Positions 11,814 through 21,009 are shown, counted from the first letter of the stretch. The stretch is DNA of 64,000 nt from Terriglobia bacterium (GCA_009841225.1 VXMF01000011.1:62001-126000); one strand, 5' to 3'. Made by a program: numbers and translations. Notes: generated by a model not told the origin, from the sequence alone.

Positions 11814-12762
11814 GTGGAACAGCGCTGTCGGACGGTGGCCGGTTCTACCCGCAGCCTTAGCCGCGACCGCTTGGCTGGCGGCGATGGTGCCGGCCGTGCC
11901 TGCGGCCCGCGGCCAGACGAGCGGCTGCCCTCCCGGCATCGCGTTTTGCGTCGAGACCCAACGCGTCGTGCTGCACGTGACGGTCGTGGATCGCCAGGAC
12001 CGCTTCGTCACGGACCTTTCCGAGAGCGCGTTCTCCGTCATTGAGGACGATCAGCAGCAGAGCCTGACCTATTTCGCCCAAGAGGACGTGCCGGTGTCCA
12101 TCGGGCTGGTGATCGACAACTCCGGCAGCATGCGCGAGAGTCGCCGCCACGTGAACGCGGCCGCCTTGGAGTTTGTGAAGGCTTCCAATCCGCAGGACGA
12201 GGTCTTCGTCGTCAACTTCAACGACGAGTCGTACATCGATCAAGACTTCACCAGTGATATCGACCGCCTGCAGGATGCCCTGCAAAGGATCGACACCCGC
12301 GGCGGCACAGCCCTCTACGATGCGACAAGCTTGTCACTGGACCATCTCGTAGAGGCTGGCAACAAGGAGTACAACAAGCGCGCGCTGCTGATCATCACCG
12401 ATGGCGAGGACACCTCCAGTCGGATGGACTTAGAGCTGTTGGTGCGCAAGCTGCAGAGTTCTGACGTGACGATCTATGGCATAGGGCTGCTCGCGGAAGA
12501 GGAGCGCAGGGCTGCCAAGCGCGCTGAGCGCCACCTGCGCACAATAACCCGGCCTACTGGCGGGCCCGCCTACTTCCCGACCAGCTTTGATGAGGTCGAG
12601 CCGCTGGTGAAGAGGATCGCGGCCGATATTCGCAACCAGTACATCCTCGAGTACAACCGGCCCGAGGGCAAAGGGGCGGGCTACCGACGCATCCGAATCG
12701 ACCTCAAGGGCGGCGCCAAGAGCAATAAAGTGCGCCACCGTCCCGGCTACTATGCCGACTAG
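11797..12762 (+). CDS. VWFA-related protein, acidobacterial type (second copy)
   Basis: A 321-residue paralogue of the preceding gene with the same order: signal peptide (ending about AARG), VVLHVTVVDRQDRFV strand, SVIEDDQQQS, and a von Willebrand A metal site DNSGSM. It ends in QYILEYNRPEG and PGYYAD. The two proteins align over their full length but are clearly diverged. The start ATG 11797 is embedded out of frame in the Tyr-Ala codons of the upstream gene's C-terminal GYYA motif, implying translational coupling. The same arrangement recurs at its own 3' end, where the small protein at 12752 begins. Confidence 0.9.
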
Positions 12763-13036
12763 GCCAGAAGCTGGCGTGGCGAGGGCTTGGCTGGAAACTC
12801 TGCGCTTTTTGTGGCGTGCCAGCCGCGGCCACCGGTTGCGGCCGTGGCGCAGCCCCTATCTGCGCTGGCGCATCGAGACTTACTCGGGGATTCACGCCGA
12901 GGCGGTCGATGCCAGGGCCTTCCGGCAGTTTCTCTGGCGCGAGCGGAGCAGCCTCTGGCGCTACCTGCGCTGGGTCGGCGAGATGCGGTCTGGATGGGGC
13001 GGTGCTACGCCTCGCCGGCCGCCTGCAGGGCGGTAA
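12752..13036 (+). CDS. small conserved protein of unknown function
   Basis: A 94-residue basic, Trp- and Arg-rich protein ([29 protein letters not shown]). I recall similar unannotated small proteins in Acidobacteriota but cannot name a family. It starts at ATG 12752 inside the last codons of the VWFA gene (11-nt overlap), which supports translation as the third gene of that operon. The last 20 residues are low complexity (Gly, Pro, Arg) and overlap the 3' end of pta on the other strand by 32 nt, so the original stop may have been lost. No signal peptide or clear membrane segment is seen. Function is not assignable. Confidence 0.6.
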   Translation: MPTRPEAGVARAWLETLRFLWRASRGHRLRPWRSPYLRWRIETYSGIHAEAVDARAFRQFLWRERSSLWRYLRWVGEMRSGWGGATPRRPPAGR

Positions 13037-13979
13037 CGGCCGCCACGTAGTAGATGTCGTCCACCGAGCAGCCGCGCGAGAGGTCGTTCGCTGGCTTGTT
13101 CAGACCCTGCAGGAAGGGGCCCAGCGACTGTGCGCCGCCCAGGCGCTCCGCCAGCTTGTAGCCGATGTTGGCGGCGTTGAGATCGGGGAAGATCAGCACG
13201 TTGGCGCGACCTGCGACCGGGGATCCGGGGGCCTTGGAAGCGCCGACGCTCTCCAGCAGGGCGGCGTCGGCCTGAAGCTCGCCGTCGATCTTAAGATCCG
13301 GACGGCGCTCGCGGACGATCCTGAGCGTCTCGATGACTTCATCGGCCAGGGGGTGCTTGGCACTGCCCTTGGTCGAGAACGAGAGCAACGCGACATACGG
13401 CTCGGCAGCGAGCAGGTTGCGACTGTTCAAGGCTGTAGCGACGGCGATGTCGGCGAGCTGGCTTGCGTTCGGGGCGGGCACGACTGCCGGGTCGGCGAAC
13501 ACCATTACGCCGTCGGAGCCATATTGCTTGTCCGGATGCAACTGCACCATGAAGCTGGACACCAGCTTGTATTCCGGGCGGACGCCGATGCATTCGATCA
13601 GGGCGCGCACCGTCTGGCCAGTGGTGTTCTTGGCTCCCCCGACCAAGCCGTCGGCATCGCCATTCTCAAGCGCCAGCGCCGCGTAATACAGGGAGGTCGT
13701 GGCGATCTGCTGCGCCTCGGCCTCGGTCAGTCCCCGGTGGCGGCGCCGCTCGTAGTAGATTTGCGCGTAGCGCTCGCTGTGGCCGGACGTCTCGGGATGG
13801 GAGCAGGTCACGCCGGGCGCGCACTCGGTATTGGTGCTGACCAAGATCGGACGCACGACCTTGTCGCGGGCCAAGCGCGCACACGCCTCGCGCACGCGAG
13901 GGTCGTCGCCCTCGGGAAAGACGATGCGGCACTGCTGGGCCCGCGCGCGCTCGACCAAGCTTGCCAGATAGGCACCCAT
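13005..13979 (-). CDS. pta: phosphate acetyltransferase
   Basis: A 324-residue short-form phosphate acetyltransferase, converting acetyl-CoA and phosphate to acetyl phosphate and CoA. The family start [14 protein letters not shown] is at residues 18-31, and [25 protein letters not shown] and [14 protein letters not shown] are the PTA/PTB active-site blocks. It lacks the long N-terminal regulatory domain of the E. coli enzyme. ATG 13979 gives the normal N terminus; AAAGAG touches it, an unusually tight spacing. It sits 44 nt downstream of a Gfo/Idh gene. No acetate kinase gene is visible. Confidence 0.9.
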   Translation of the reverse strand: MGAYLASLVERARAQQCRIVFPEGDDPRVREACARLARDKVVRPILVSTNTECAPGVTCSHPETSGHSERYAQIYYERRRHRGLTEAEAQQIATTSLYYAALALENGDADGLVGGAKNTTGQTVRALIECIGVRPEYKLVSSFMVQLHPDKQYGSDGVMVFADPAVVPAPNASQLADIAVATALNSRNLLAAEPYVALLSFSTKGSAKHPLADEVIETLRIVRERRPDLKIDGELQADAALLESVGASKAPGSPVAGRANVLIFPDLNAANIGYKLAERLGGAQSLGPFLQGLNKPANDLSRGCSVDDIYYVAAVTALQAAGEA

Positions 13980-14023
13980 CTCTTTGATCGTACCGACTCG
14001 CGGTGCCGGCTTGCCCCGCGGCC

Positions 14024-15187
14024 TTAGAAGACCTCGGTGGCTTCGGGGTTGAGGAATGCCATCGAGCGCCGGTGGAAGGCGATGTTTGCCAGATGCGGCC
14101 CGCACACCGCGCTGTGGCCGACCTCCACGGGCGCGTTAGGCTGCTCCCTGCTCTTGACGCACTCGAGAAAGTTCCGCACGTGCGGGATCGTCGGCAGGCG
14201 GTCTTCGTGGGCCTTGATCGGTTCGGGGTTGCGCCTCCACGGCGCTCCGTAGAGCTTGTAGCCGGCGCCGTTCATGACCAGCGTGCCCTTGTCCCCCAGC
14301 AGCTCGATGGTCCAGCCGTTCTGGTAGTCGTTGTTGTAGTTCAGATTCCAGCTCGCCAAGAAGCTGCCGTAGTCGAACGACGCCGAGAAGCAGTCGGGCG
14401 TCTCCGAGCCGGCCATGCCGATGACCGCACCCTGGCAGACGGCGGAGCGGGGCGGCCCCACGCCGGAGAACCACTGGATCACGTCCATCAGGTGCGTGCC
14501 TTGATCGGTCATGTTGCCGCCCGAGAAGGCCCAGAAGTAGCGCCACTTGCGGAACATCATCGGCTCGAGGGACTTGGCGGCGCCGCCCAGGAAGCCCGCC
14601 GTGTTCAGTTCGCCGTCCAGGTCTGAGTTGTCGAGTGGCTGCGAGATCGCCCAGTTCCATTCCGCCCGGGCCATGGTGATGGTGCCAATCGCTCCTTCGG
14701 CAACCTCTTTCTGCATCTCGACAATCCACGGCGTGCTGCGCCGCTGCATGCCGATCTGGACGATTCGGTCTGTTGCGCGCACTCCGCGGATTGCCCGCAC
14801 GCCTTCGGAGATCGAATGCGACATCGGCTTCTCGCAGTAGACATCCTTGCCGGCCGAGACGGCATCGAGCATCATCGGCACATGCCAGTGATCGGGAGTC
14901 GCGATCAGGACGGCGTCAATGTCGCTGCGCTCCAGGATCTGCCTGTAGTCGCCGTATCCCTGCGCACCGTCGTCGGCTGCTTCGATGCCCTTGGCCAGGT
15001 TGGGCTGGTAGACATCGCAGACGGCCGGTGCCGGCGAGCCGAGCTCGCGGAACGCCTCCAGTACGCGGCGTCCGCGGCCGCCCGCGCCGATCAGCGCGAC
15101 CGAGACACGTTCGTTGGCGCCTTTCGCGGCCGAGGGTAGCAGCATTGGGGCTGCTGATGCGATGAGGAACGCTCGTCTGTCCGGCAT
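14024..15187 (-). CDS. Tat-exported Gfo/Idh/MocA family oxidoreductase
   Basis: A 387-residue oxidoreductase with Tat-like signal [15 protein letters not shown] and a Rossmann motif GAGGRG near residue 34. The CEKPMSHS block gives the usual catalytic Lys, and [14 protein letters not shown] holds the conserved Asp and His. This exported subgroup is common in Acidobacteriota and Planctomycetes next to carbohydrate genes and resembles glycosidase-type NAD enzymes, but no substrate can be inferred. ATG 15187 is chosen because a TATACT hexamer ends 9 nt upstream. pta follows on the same strand. Confidence 0.9.
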   Translation of the reverse strand: MPDRRAFLIASAAPMLLPSAAKGANERVSVALIGAGGRGRRVLEAFRELGSPAPAVCDVYQPNLAKGIEAADDGAQGYGDYRQILERSDIDAVLIATPDHWHVPMMLDAVSAGKDVYCEKPMSHSISEGVRAIRGVRATDRIVQIGMQRRSTPWIVEMQKEVAEGAIGTITMARAEWNWAISQPLDNSDLDGELNTAGFLGGAAKSLEPMMFRKWRYFWAFSGGNMTDQGTHLMDVIQWFSGVGPPRSAVCQGAVIGMAGSETPDCFSASFDYGSFLASWNLNYNNDYQNGWTIELLGDKGTLVMNGAGYKLYGAPWRRNPEPIKAHEDRLPTIPHVRNFLECVKSREQPNAPVEVGHSAVCGPHLANIAFHRRSMAFLNPEATEVF

Positions 15188-15196
15188 AGCCGCCTC

Positions 15197-15202
15197 AGTA
15201 TA
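15197..15202 (-). promoter_or_regulatory. -10-like hexamer at Gfo/Idh gene
   Basis: TATACT on the minus strand ends 9 nt before ATG 15187. A Shine-Dalgarno-like GAGG falls between the two but would be almost entirely upstream of or at the expected transcript start. Confidence 0.4.
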
Positions 15203-15216
15203 CGGAAATAGGGAAA

Positions 15217-15357
15217 CTACCGATCCGAAACGGGCCGCGGTTCCGGGGGTGAGTCTGTTTGGTGTGCGCACCGGCGGCACGACGCTTGGAAGCCGCCCTT
15301 GCAGAGCATGACCGCCAGCAGGGCGGCCCCGGCGAAGAGTAACAAGCCGAATAGCAT
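15217..15357 (-). CDS. possible 46-residue single-span membrane protein
   Basis: ATG 15357 opens a 46-residue reading frame: one hydrophobic segment (LFGLLLFAGAALLAVML), then a short tail with three cysteines including CRRC and a Pro-rich end. It begins 17 nt after the stop of the 82-residue protein on the same strand, suggesting translational coupling. No Shine-Dalgarno sequence is evident. The cysteine arrangement could bind metal or form a disulfide, but this is speculation. It may be a chance frame in a GC-rich gap. Confidence 0.4.
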   Translation of the reverse strand: MLFGLLLFAGAALLAVMLCKGGFQASCRRCAHQTDSPPEPRPVSDR

Positions 15358-15374
15358 CTGAGCAGGGCCACCGC

Positions 15375-15623
15375 CTAGCGGGAGAGGAATGGCGGGTTGA
15401 GGCGAGAGAACTCGTAGTCGAGGGGATCGTTACCCGCGGCCTCGAGCTGCTGGGCGCACTCTTGCACAGAATCCCCGATCGCCGCGATGCGCTGCAGCGC
15501 CAAGTTGCTCGGGGTGTAGATTTGCAGCGCTACCACCTTGCCCACCACCGCCTCGCGCGTTGCAAGGTCAAGCCGGTCGACAGGTTGGCCGATCAATTCC
15601 TGGAAGTCCCTTACGGCAGCCAT
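15375..15623 (-). CDS. small conserved protein, 82 residues, unknown function
   Basis: An 82-residue soluble-looking protein without signal peptide or membrane segment. It has a regular alternation of charged and hydrophobic positions (FQELIGQPVDRLDL, VALQIYTPSNLALQRI) and a Pro-Phe-containing C terminus. I believe similar small proteins occur in Acidobacteriota, but I know no function. It is divergent from the membrane phosphatase gene at 15754. Upstream of ATG 15623 no Shine-Dalgarno sequence stands out. Confidence 0.55.
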   Translation of the reverse strand: MAAVRDFQELIGQPVDRLDLATREAVVGKVVALQIYTPSNLALQRIAAIGDSVQECAQQLEAAGNDPLDYEFSRLNPPFLSR

Positions 15624-15739
15624 TTCTGACCATTATTCCAAGCTGCACCGCCGAAGGGCAACGGTCGGCTCCAACGCACGGTCCGAATCCGTTCCCGTGT
15701 TCCGGCGACCGGCGGTTTCTCAGGGCCTCCCAGAGTCGA

Positions 15740-15745
15740 CATAAT
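15740..15745 (+). promoter_or_regulatory. -10-like hexamer at phosphatase gene
   Basis: CATAAT ends 8 nt before ATG 15754, with a weak -35 candidate TTCTCA at 15717-15722 (17-nt spacing). No Shine-Dalgarno sequence follows, so a leaderless transcript is likely. Confidence 0.45.
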
Positions 15746-15753
15746 GGACTCCT

Positions 15754-17304
15754 ATGCGCGCCTTGCGGAATCTCGGATGGCCGGCCTATTTGCTGTGCCT
15801 GGCCGCTGGCAGCCTCTACATGGCGGACAGCTCGTGGACGAGCGTAACGCAGTACCGGAGCGACTATGCGTTCGAAAGGGACTTCGAAGCAGGACCTGCG
15901 ATTGCCAGCGATGTCGTCATGGTCGTGCTTGATGGTTTGCGCACTGATGCCGTCGCCGACCTGCCCTCCTTCGGGCGGTTGGCACAGGCCGGAGCCTCGG
16001 GCTCCATGCGCTCGACGGTGCCGTCTTTGTCAAACCCTGCGCGCGCCGCGTTCGCAACCGGCGCTTGGCCCGCGGTCAGCGGCGTGACAAACAATTCGAC
16101 GTTCGAACCCGTGCCAGTGCAGTCGCTCTTCGGGCTCGCCGATCAACGCGGCTTGCGGTCGTTTGTATTCGGGTCGCGATTCTGGCCCCGCGCGTTCGGC
16201 GAGTCTATCGAGCGTGGCCGTCCCACCGGGCGGTATTCCTCGTATGCGGTCTCGGAGTTGGTGCGCTGGCAGTCGCAGTACTGCGACGAGGCCTTGACGC
16301 ACCTGGCGGACTCTGCTGCGGCGATCCGCGTCGTCGACCTGCAGGCTGGCGACGAGGCCGGACATACCCACGGCGGAGCCTCCGACGCCTATCGCGAGGT
16401 GATTGCCTCGGTCGACGGCTGCTTGGGCCGGATCGTAGATCAAGTGGGCCCGCACGTCACTCTGGTGGCCCTCTCTGACCACGGGCACATCCACCGCCGC
16501 GGCCGTGGCGGGCACGGCGGGCTGGAGCCTGAGGTGCTGTACGCACCGTTTGTTCTGGCGGGACCCGGTGTGCGGCATGCGACCCGGATTGAGGCGGAAA
16601 TCGTAGATATCGCGCCCACGATCAGCACGCTGCTTGGGATTCCCATTCCGGCCAACAGCCAGGGGAGAGTGCTATGGGAAGCGCTGGATGTGCCGGCCGA
16701 GCACGACGCCGATCTGAAGCACCTTGAACAGGAGCAGCGAACGGCCTTGCAGGCGCATATGCCGGATCGCGCGGCGTCCCTGAGGGCGCAGCGGTCAGAA
16801 CGCCTGCCGGCCGCAATCTTGATTGGTTGTTTCCTAGTGGCGGGAGTCTTCGGCTCTGTCTATGGACAACGCCAGCACGTACGGGCTCTTCTCATCTCCT
16901 CCGCCTGCTTCGTTCTTGCATATTTCGCGCTGTTCTATGCCTTAGGTGTCGGGTATTCGATCAGCTCGATCGTGCGCCAGGAGTATCTGTACGCCTTCTT
17001 GGCCAAGGACGTGGCGGCAGCGGCAGTGGCCTTCGGGATCGCGGCTGTGGTTCTATTCCGGCTAGTCGGACGCCGCTCCGAGACGGCGATCCGACTGGCA
17101 ACCCTGATCGGTTCGGTGGCGGCTATGTTGGTGACATGGACTCACTTCGAGCACGGTCTGCTGATGGATCGCTGGATGGTGGCGCTCGGACCAGTGTTTC
17201 AGGCGTACTTGCACATGGTCGCGATCGTTGGCGTCGTCCTCTCAATCTGTCTCGTGGTGGTCCTCAACCGTTTGATTCCCAGTAGCAGAGAGTCAGCCCA
17301 GTGA
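15754..17304 (+). CDS. alkaline phosphatase superfamily protein with C-terminal membrane domain
   Basis: A 516-residue membrane enzyme of the alkaline phosphatase/phosphodiesterase superfamily. An N-terminal anchor precedes VVMVVLDGLRTD (metal Asp), a VPSLSNPARAAFATG block whose Ser is the likely nucleophile, DEAGHTHGG, and LSDHGH with GGHGG for the second metal site. After residue 350 about four to five hydrophobic segments follow, an architecture resembling GPI-ethanolamine phosphate transferases and other membrane phosphoryl-transfer enzymes. The active-site domain should face the periplasm. The substrate is unknown. Its stop overlaps the xseA start by 4 nt (GTGA). Confidence 0.85.
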   Translation: MRALRNLGWPAYLLCLAAGSLYMADSSWTSVTQYRSDYAFERDFEAGPAIASDVVMVVLDGLRTDAVADLPSFGRLAQAGASGSMRSTVPSLSNPARAAFATGAWPAVSGVTNNSTFEPVPVQSLFGLADQRGLRSFVFGSRFWPRAFGESIERGRPTGRYSSYAVSELVRWQSQYCDEALTHLADSAAAIRVVDLQAGDEAGHTHGGASDAYREVIASVDGCLGRIVDQVGPHVTLVALSDHGHIHRRGRGGHGGLEPEVLYAPFVLAGPGVRHATRIEAEIVDIAPTISTLLGIPIPANSQGRVLWEALDVPAEHDADLKHLEQEQRTALQAHMPDRAASLRAQRSERLPAAILIGCFLVAGVFGSVYGQRQHVRALLISSACFVLAYFALFYALGVGYSISSIVRQEYLYAFLAKDVAAAAVAFGIAAVVLFRLVGRRSETAIRLATLIGSVAAMLVTWTHFEHGLLMDRWMVALGPVFQAYLHMVAIVGVVLSICLVVVLNRLIPSSRESAQ

Positions 17305-18689
17305 ATGAGCCGTTACCAAGCAGCCGCCCGCGGGTGTATTCCGTCACATCGCTGACCGAAGCCCTCAAGAGCCTGCTGGCCGGCAATTTCCCGGATGTCA
17401 GGGTCCAAGGCGAGGTGTCGAATTCCCTGAACGCTCGTAGCGGCCACTGGTATTTCACCCTTAAGGATGAGCGGGCCGAGATCTCCTGTGTCTGCTTTCG
17501 CCAAGATGCCGCTTACCTGAGGGCCAAGCCGCAGGACGGGCTGGCCGTGGTAGCCCGCGGGCGCATCAGCGTTTACGAGAAGAAAGGAGCTTACCAGCTC
17601 TATGTCAACGCTTTGGAGCTGCTCGGAACCGGGGAACTGCAGGAGCAGTTCGAACGCTTGAAGGCGCGCCTGTCTGCGGAGGGACTGTTTGACGAGGAGC
17701 GCAAGCGGTCGTTGCCTCCGCTGCCGCGAAGGATCGGCATCGTCACGTCGCAATCAGGGGCAGTGATCGCAGACATGTTGAAGATCCTAGAGCGGCGCCA
17801 TCGCGGATTGCACGTCAGGCTGTTCCCGGTGGCAGTGCAAGGGCACGGAGCGGCGAAACAGATCGCTGACGGGCTCCGCTACTTTAGCGAGCAGCCTTGG
17901 GCCGATGTGGTTATTGTGGGCCGCGGCGGCGGTTCGCTGGAGGATCTGTGGGCATTTAACGAGGAAGTCGTAGCTAGGGCGATTGCAGCTTCCGTGGTGC
18001 CGGTCGTGTCGGCAGTAGGGCACCAGACCGATTACACGATTGCCGATTTCGTAGCGGACTTGCGGGCACCCACGCCTTCTGCCGCGGCGGAACTAGTGGT
18101 GCCGGAAGCTGAAGCGATCTTGCAGAAGTTGGTCGATTCGGAAGGACGCCTAGCCCGAGCGATGCAGGCGAGGTTGGCCAAGTTGAAGGCCTTCGTCTTG
18201 GAGAGCGGTTTGCATCGGGCTGCGCGCACCGTCGAGCATCGAGTCGGCCAAGCTGGGCAGAGTCTGGACGAGGCGCTGCAGCGTCTGCACGAGGCCGAGC
18301 GAAAGCGTTTGAGCGTAGCGCGCTCGCGCTTGGAAAAGGCAGAGCGAAGGTTGGTCGGCATGGACTTGAGGGTCAGCCTTGCCCGCCAGTCCCAGAGGCT
18401 GGGCGAACTGACCCAGCGGCTGCTTCCCGCGCTGCGGAGAGTGCTGGAGCGCCGTTCCCACAGCCTTGACTCGCTGCAAGTTCGCTTGCAGGGGTTGAGC
18501 CCTGTCGCGATTCTCGAGCGCGGCTACGCCATCGTGCAGGATGCCGATGGCGTGGCGATCCGCGGCGCAGGCCAGGTCGAGATCGGTGATCCGCTAGCGG
18601 TCAGGCTGCACAAGGGTCGGCTGGGAGTTCGGGTCGAGGAGGCGGAGGAGGAGAACTCGGGAACCACAGCCTCGGCAGGTGACAGCTGA
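17301..18689 (+). CDS. xseA: exodeoxyribonuclease VII large subunit
   Basis: A 462-residue large subunit of exonuclease VII, which degrades single-stranded DNA. The N-terminal OB-fold begins at YSVTSLTEALKSLL and has VQGEVSN and GHWYFTLKD. The catalytic core has IGIVTSQSGAVI, VVIVGRGGGSLEDLW and AVGHQTDYTIADFVAD with the following APTPSAAAE motif. A long coiled coil and a C-terminal LERGYAIV segment complete it. Start is GTG 17301, overlapping the phosphatase gene by 4 nt. The small subunit xseB does not follow; the next gene is on the other strand. Confidence 0.96.
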   Translation: MNEPLPSSRPRVYSVTSLTEALKSLLAGNFPDVRVQGEVSNSLNARSGHWYFTLKDERAEISCVCFRQDAAYLRAKPQDGLAVVARGRISVYEKKGAYQLYVNALELLGTGELQEQFERLKARLSAEGLFDEERKRSLPPLPRRIGIVTSQSGAVIADMLKILERRHRGLHVRLFPVAVQGHGAAKQIADGLRYFSEQPWADVVIVGRGGGSLEDLWAFNEEVVARAIAASVVPVVSAVGHQTDYTIADFVADLRAPTPSAAAELVVPEAEAILQKLVDSEGRLARAMQARLAKLKAFVLESGLHRAARTVEHRVGQAGQSLDEALQRLHEAERKRLSVARSRLEKAERRLVGMDLRVSLARQSQRLGELTQRLLPALRRVLERRSHSLDSLQVRLQGLSPVAILERGYAIVQDADGVAIRGAGQVEIGDPLAVRLHKGRLGVRVEEAEEENSGTTASAGDS

Positions 18690-18782
18690 GGGCCGAAATC
18701 GGCGTGCCGAGCTTGAGCGCGTGTTCTCCAACGGTGCTGGTCTGAGCGAAGCTCGCGATCGCAGCCCGGAGCGCCCGCGTGC

Positions 18783-19748
18783 TCAGTCGCCGAAGTAGCG
18801 CGGTCCTGACGAAGCTAGGGTTGCTCCCTGATCGACCTTCCAAGACTCCAGCGCGGCGAAATCGGAGCCGGCCCACTTGCTGCGCAGGGCGCTCATCTTG
18901 GCCTCGTCGAGCCGGCGGTGGGCACGGGCGGCCATGAGGTCGCGATCGACCTGATCCGGCGAACTGCAGCCCAAGATTGCGGTCGAGATCGGCAGCGACC
19001 AAACGTAGTTGAGGTTTTCTTCTAGCGACGAGATGCCTTTTTCGTGCAGCACGCCCACGCCGGTGGTCTTCATCGCCATCACGCCGAGACCTTTGTCGAC
19101 CGCCTTGGGCAGCGTGGTGCGTTCGAAGCTCAGGTGCTTGTTCGCGCCATCCGTCACGCTCAGCGGCATCAGCACAGTGTCCCAATCGTACGCGCCGAGC
19201 ATTTTCACCAGCACCCGCGGATCCATGTGGCCGGTGAAGCCGACATGCCGGACCTTGCCGTCACGCTTGGCCCGCTCGACCAGTTCCATCGCTCCTCGGG
19301 GAGCGAAGATCTGGTCGATGTCTTCCATGTGCATGACGTTGTGGATCTGATACAGGTCGATGTAGTCGGTCCGCAGCCCGGCCAGGCTCTGGATCAGGTC
19401 GAGTTCGCAATGGCTATAGGTGCGATTGCGCGTCTTCGTGCCGTAGATGATGCGATCGCGGGGCACCCCTTCCATGGCGATGCCGTACCGGCGCTGGCTC
19501 AGGCCATAAGCGCCGGCTGCTGCCGAGTCGAAGTAGTTGATGCCGGATTCGTAGCTGTGACGAATCGTGCGCAGGGCCTCGGCTTCGTCGCGGTGCGTCC
19601 CCACCCTGGCACCGCCCAGTCCGACGATGGTGACTTCCAGCCCGGTCTTGCCGAGTTTCCGCCTCGGGATTGGATCTGCTGCAACGGCACTCGCGGCCAA
19701 GCCCAAGCCTGCTGCGGCCTTGACGAACTCTCTTCTGCTGTCTGGCAT
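18783..19748 (-). CDS. Tat-exported aldo/keto reductase
   Basis: A 321-residue aldo/keto reductase. The N terminus PDSRREFVKAAAGLG is a Tat signal. The catalytic tetrad is intact: Asp and Tyr in YFDSAAAGAYG, Lys in IIYGTKT and His in DLYQIHN. LGCSSPDQV near the C terminus belongs to the cofactor-binding half. The family reduces aldehydes or ketones with NADPH, though exported members in this phylum are uncharacterised. ATG 19748 has GAGGG 8 nt upstream. It converges with xseA; nothing else is in its operon. Confidence 0.88.
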   Translation of the reverse strand: MPDSRREFVKAAAGLGLAASAVAADPIPRRKLGKTGLEVTIVGLGGARVGTHRDEAEALRTIRHSYESGINYFDSAAAGAYGLSQRRYGIAMEGVPRDRIIYGTKTRNRTYSHCELDLIQSLAGLRTDYIDLYQIHNVMHMEDIDQIFAPRGAMELVERAKRDGKVRHVGFTGHMDPRVLVKMLGAYDWDTVLMPLSVTDGANKHLSFERTTLPKAVDKGLGVMAMKTTGVGVLHEKGISSLEENLNYVWSLPISTAILGCSSPDQVDRDLMAARAHRRLDEAKMSALRSKWAGSDFAALESWKVDQGATLASSGPRYFGD

Positions 19749-19922
19749 AGGTTCCCTCGCTCGAGGCTGTTTGCCCCGCATTGACTAGGTTAGTCCATTC
19801 GCGCGTGTCACGGTTCGCTGGGCGTGGATGCGCTCGTCGGCCCATTCTGCTGCCGCTCATGGGCCGCAAAGGCATTCGTGGCATTTCAGGCCGCCTAGCG
19901 CGATTGAGCGACCAGAGGGATT

Positions 19923-19960
19923 TTGATCCGATGGTCCGTGACAAATATACTTTGTATACT
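19923..19960 (+). promoter_or_regulatory. promoter and probable operator of the VapBC-like operon
   Basis: TTGATC at 19923-19928 and TATACT at 19946-19951 are spaced by exactly 17 nt. The -10 box lies inside a perfect inverted repeat TATAC-TTT-GTATA (19946-19958), and TATACT is repeated at 19955-19960. The AT-rich island is unlike its surroundings. The start ATG at 19972 leaves a leader of about 14 nt. The repeat over the -10 box is a natural site for autorepression by the antitoxin. Confidence 0.65.
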
Positions 19961-19971
19961 AAGTTATATAT

Positions 19972-20463
19972 ATGGCTGCTCACAGGATCCGTGTCGCTGA
20001 CGAAGTATGGATCGCTACCGCCTTGCTCCACCGCGAGCACGGCGACCGCGAAGACTTCAGCATCGCCGAAATCGTCGAGCGGGCCCAGCGCGAGAATCTG
20101 ACCGAGTCAGTGCTCCTGCGTCCCGGGGTCCGCACGCACGCGGCTCAGCACTGCGTTGCGGGCAAGCCAGCCAGTCCGGGACGCTATCGAATGCTTGCGG
20201 AAACCTCGCGCGGCCGCCGGCGCCTCTATTCGTCTCTGGATCGACCGCACCGTGACCGAGTCTCGGGGAAGTCTTTGCCGCGGAGTGAGGAGATACCGGA
20301 GGAATACCATCACCTGCTGGACTGGTACCGCGAGCATTTCGACGTGAAGCGCTCGGACGGTGCCGAGGATCCGATTCTGAGCCTCCGGGGCTTGGGCAGG
20401 GAACTCTGGGACGGCCAGGATCCGGACGACTACGTCCGTCGTCTTAGGGAGCGCTGGGAATGA
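19972..20463 (+). CDS. probable antitoxin, winged-helix-like, partner of PIN toxin
   Basis: A 163-residue protein with no signal peptide. The N-terminal half (VADEVWIATALLHREH, FSIAEIVERAQRE) looks helical and suits a winged-helix DNA-binding domain, followed by GRYRMLAET and RRRLY, a pattern I recall from proteins coupled to PIN-domain genes. The C-terminal part ends in LGRELW and YVRRLRERWE, probably the toxin-contacting tail. It overlaps the PIN gene by 4 nt (ATGA). It differs from classical short VapB antitoxins, so the antitoxin role is inferred from coupling and gene order. Its own promoter is the one at 19923-19960. Confidence 0.68.
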   Translation: MAAHRIRVADEVWIATALLHREHGDREDFSIAEIVERAQRENLTESVLLRPGVRTHAAQHCVAGKPASPGRYRMLAETSRGRRRLYSSLDRPHRDRVSGKSLPRSEEIPEEYHHLLDWYREHFDVKRSDGAEDPILSLRGLGRELWDGQDPDDYVRRLRERWE

Positions 20464-20882
20464 GTCGGGTGTTCTGGGATACCAACCTGTTCATCTACCT
20501 GATCGAGGGCACCGGCGACCGATCCCGACAGGTCCTAGAACTGTACGGGCGAATGAGGGAGAGAGGCGACTCGCTGTTCACGTCTGCTCTCACCGTCGGC
20601 GAAGTTCTCGTCAAGCCGGTGGAACGGAACAACGATGCTCTGCGGCGACGCTACGAGCAGGCTCTCGGCAGCGGTGCGACAGTGTTGCCATTCGACATTG
20701 ACGCGGCATCGCACTATGCGGAGATCCGGCAGGACCGGTCGATTCGACCTCCCGACGCGATCCAGCTGGCGTGCGCAGCCGCAGCCGAGATCGATCTATT
20801 CATCACCAACGATGACCGCCTGACTCGAAAATCCGTCCGTGGCATCCAGTTCATCCAGCCGCTCGGCAATGCGTTCATCTGA
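20460..20882 (+). CDS. PIN-domain toxin, VapC-like ribonuclease
   Basis: A 140-residue PIN-domain protein. The acidic metal-binding residues are all present: Asp7 in FWDTNLFIY, Glu48 in VGEVLVKP, Asp99 in RPPDAIQLA and Asp118/119 in ITNDDRL. VapC toxins are Mg-dependent ribonucleases that cut tRNA or rRNA and are held inactive by the cognate antitoxin. It begins within the stop of the upstream gene, so the two are translationally coupled. Length is normal and nothing suggests inactivation. Confidence 0.88.
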   Translation: MSRVFWDTNLFIYLIEGTGDRSRQVLELYGRMRERGDSLFTSALTVGEVLVKPVERNNDALRRRYEQALGSGATVLPFDIDAASHYAEIRQDRSIRPPDAIQLACAAAAEIDLFITNDDRLTRKSVRGIQFIQPLGNAFI

Positions 20883-20993
20883 TCCGGCGTGCCCGGACAG
20901 CGTTCTTCGCCACAGCTCGCCTTGCGACGGGGAGTCGTCCAAAAGAGCCGATCCGTCGGCGAGGCGCGGTCGCCGCGCGCCGTCGATGAGAGG

Positions 20994-20999
20994 TACACT
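20994..20999 (+). promoter_or_regulatory. -10-like hexamer at Gfo/Idh gene
   Basis: TACACT ends 10 nt before ATG 21010 but only 1 nt before ATG 21001. If it is a -10 box, only ATG 21010 could be the start, on a leaderless message. Confidence 0.4.
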
Positions 21000-21009
21000 A
21001 ATGCCCGCC

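Noticed and set aside
18690..18782. GCCG-AAAT-CGGC hairpin after xseA as terminator
   Set aside because: Stem of four pairs and no T tract; too weak to support.
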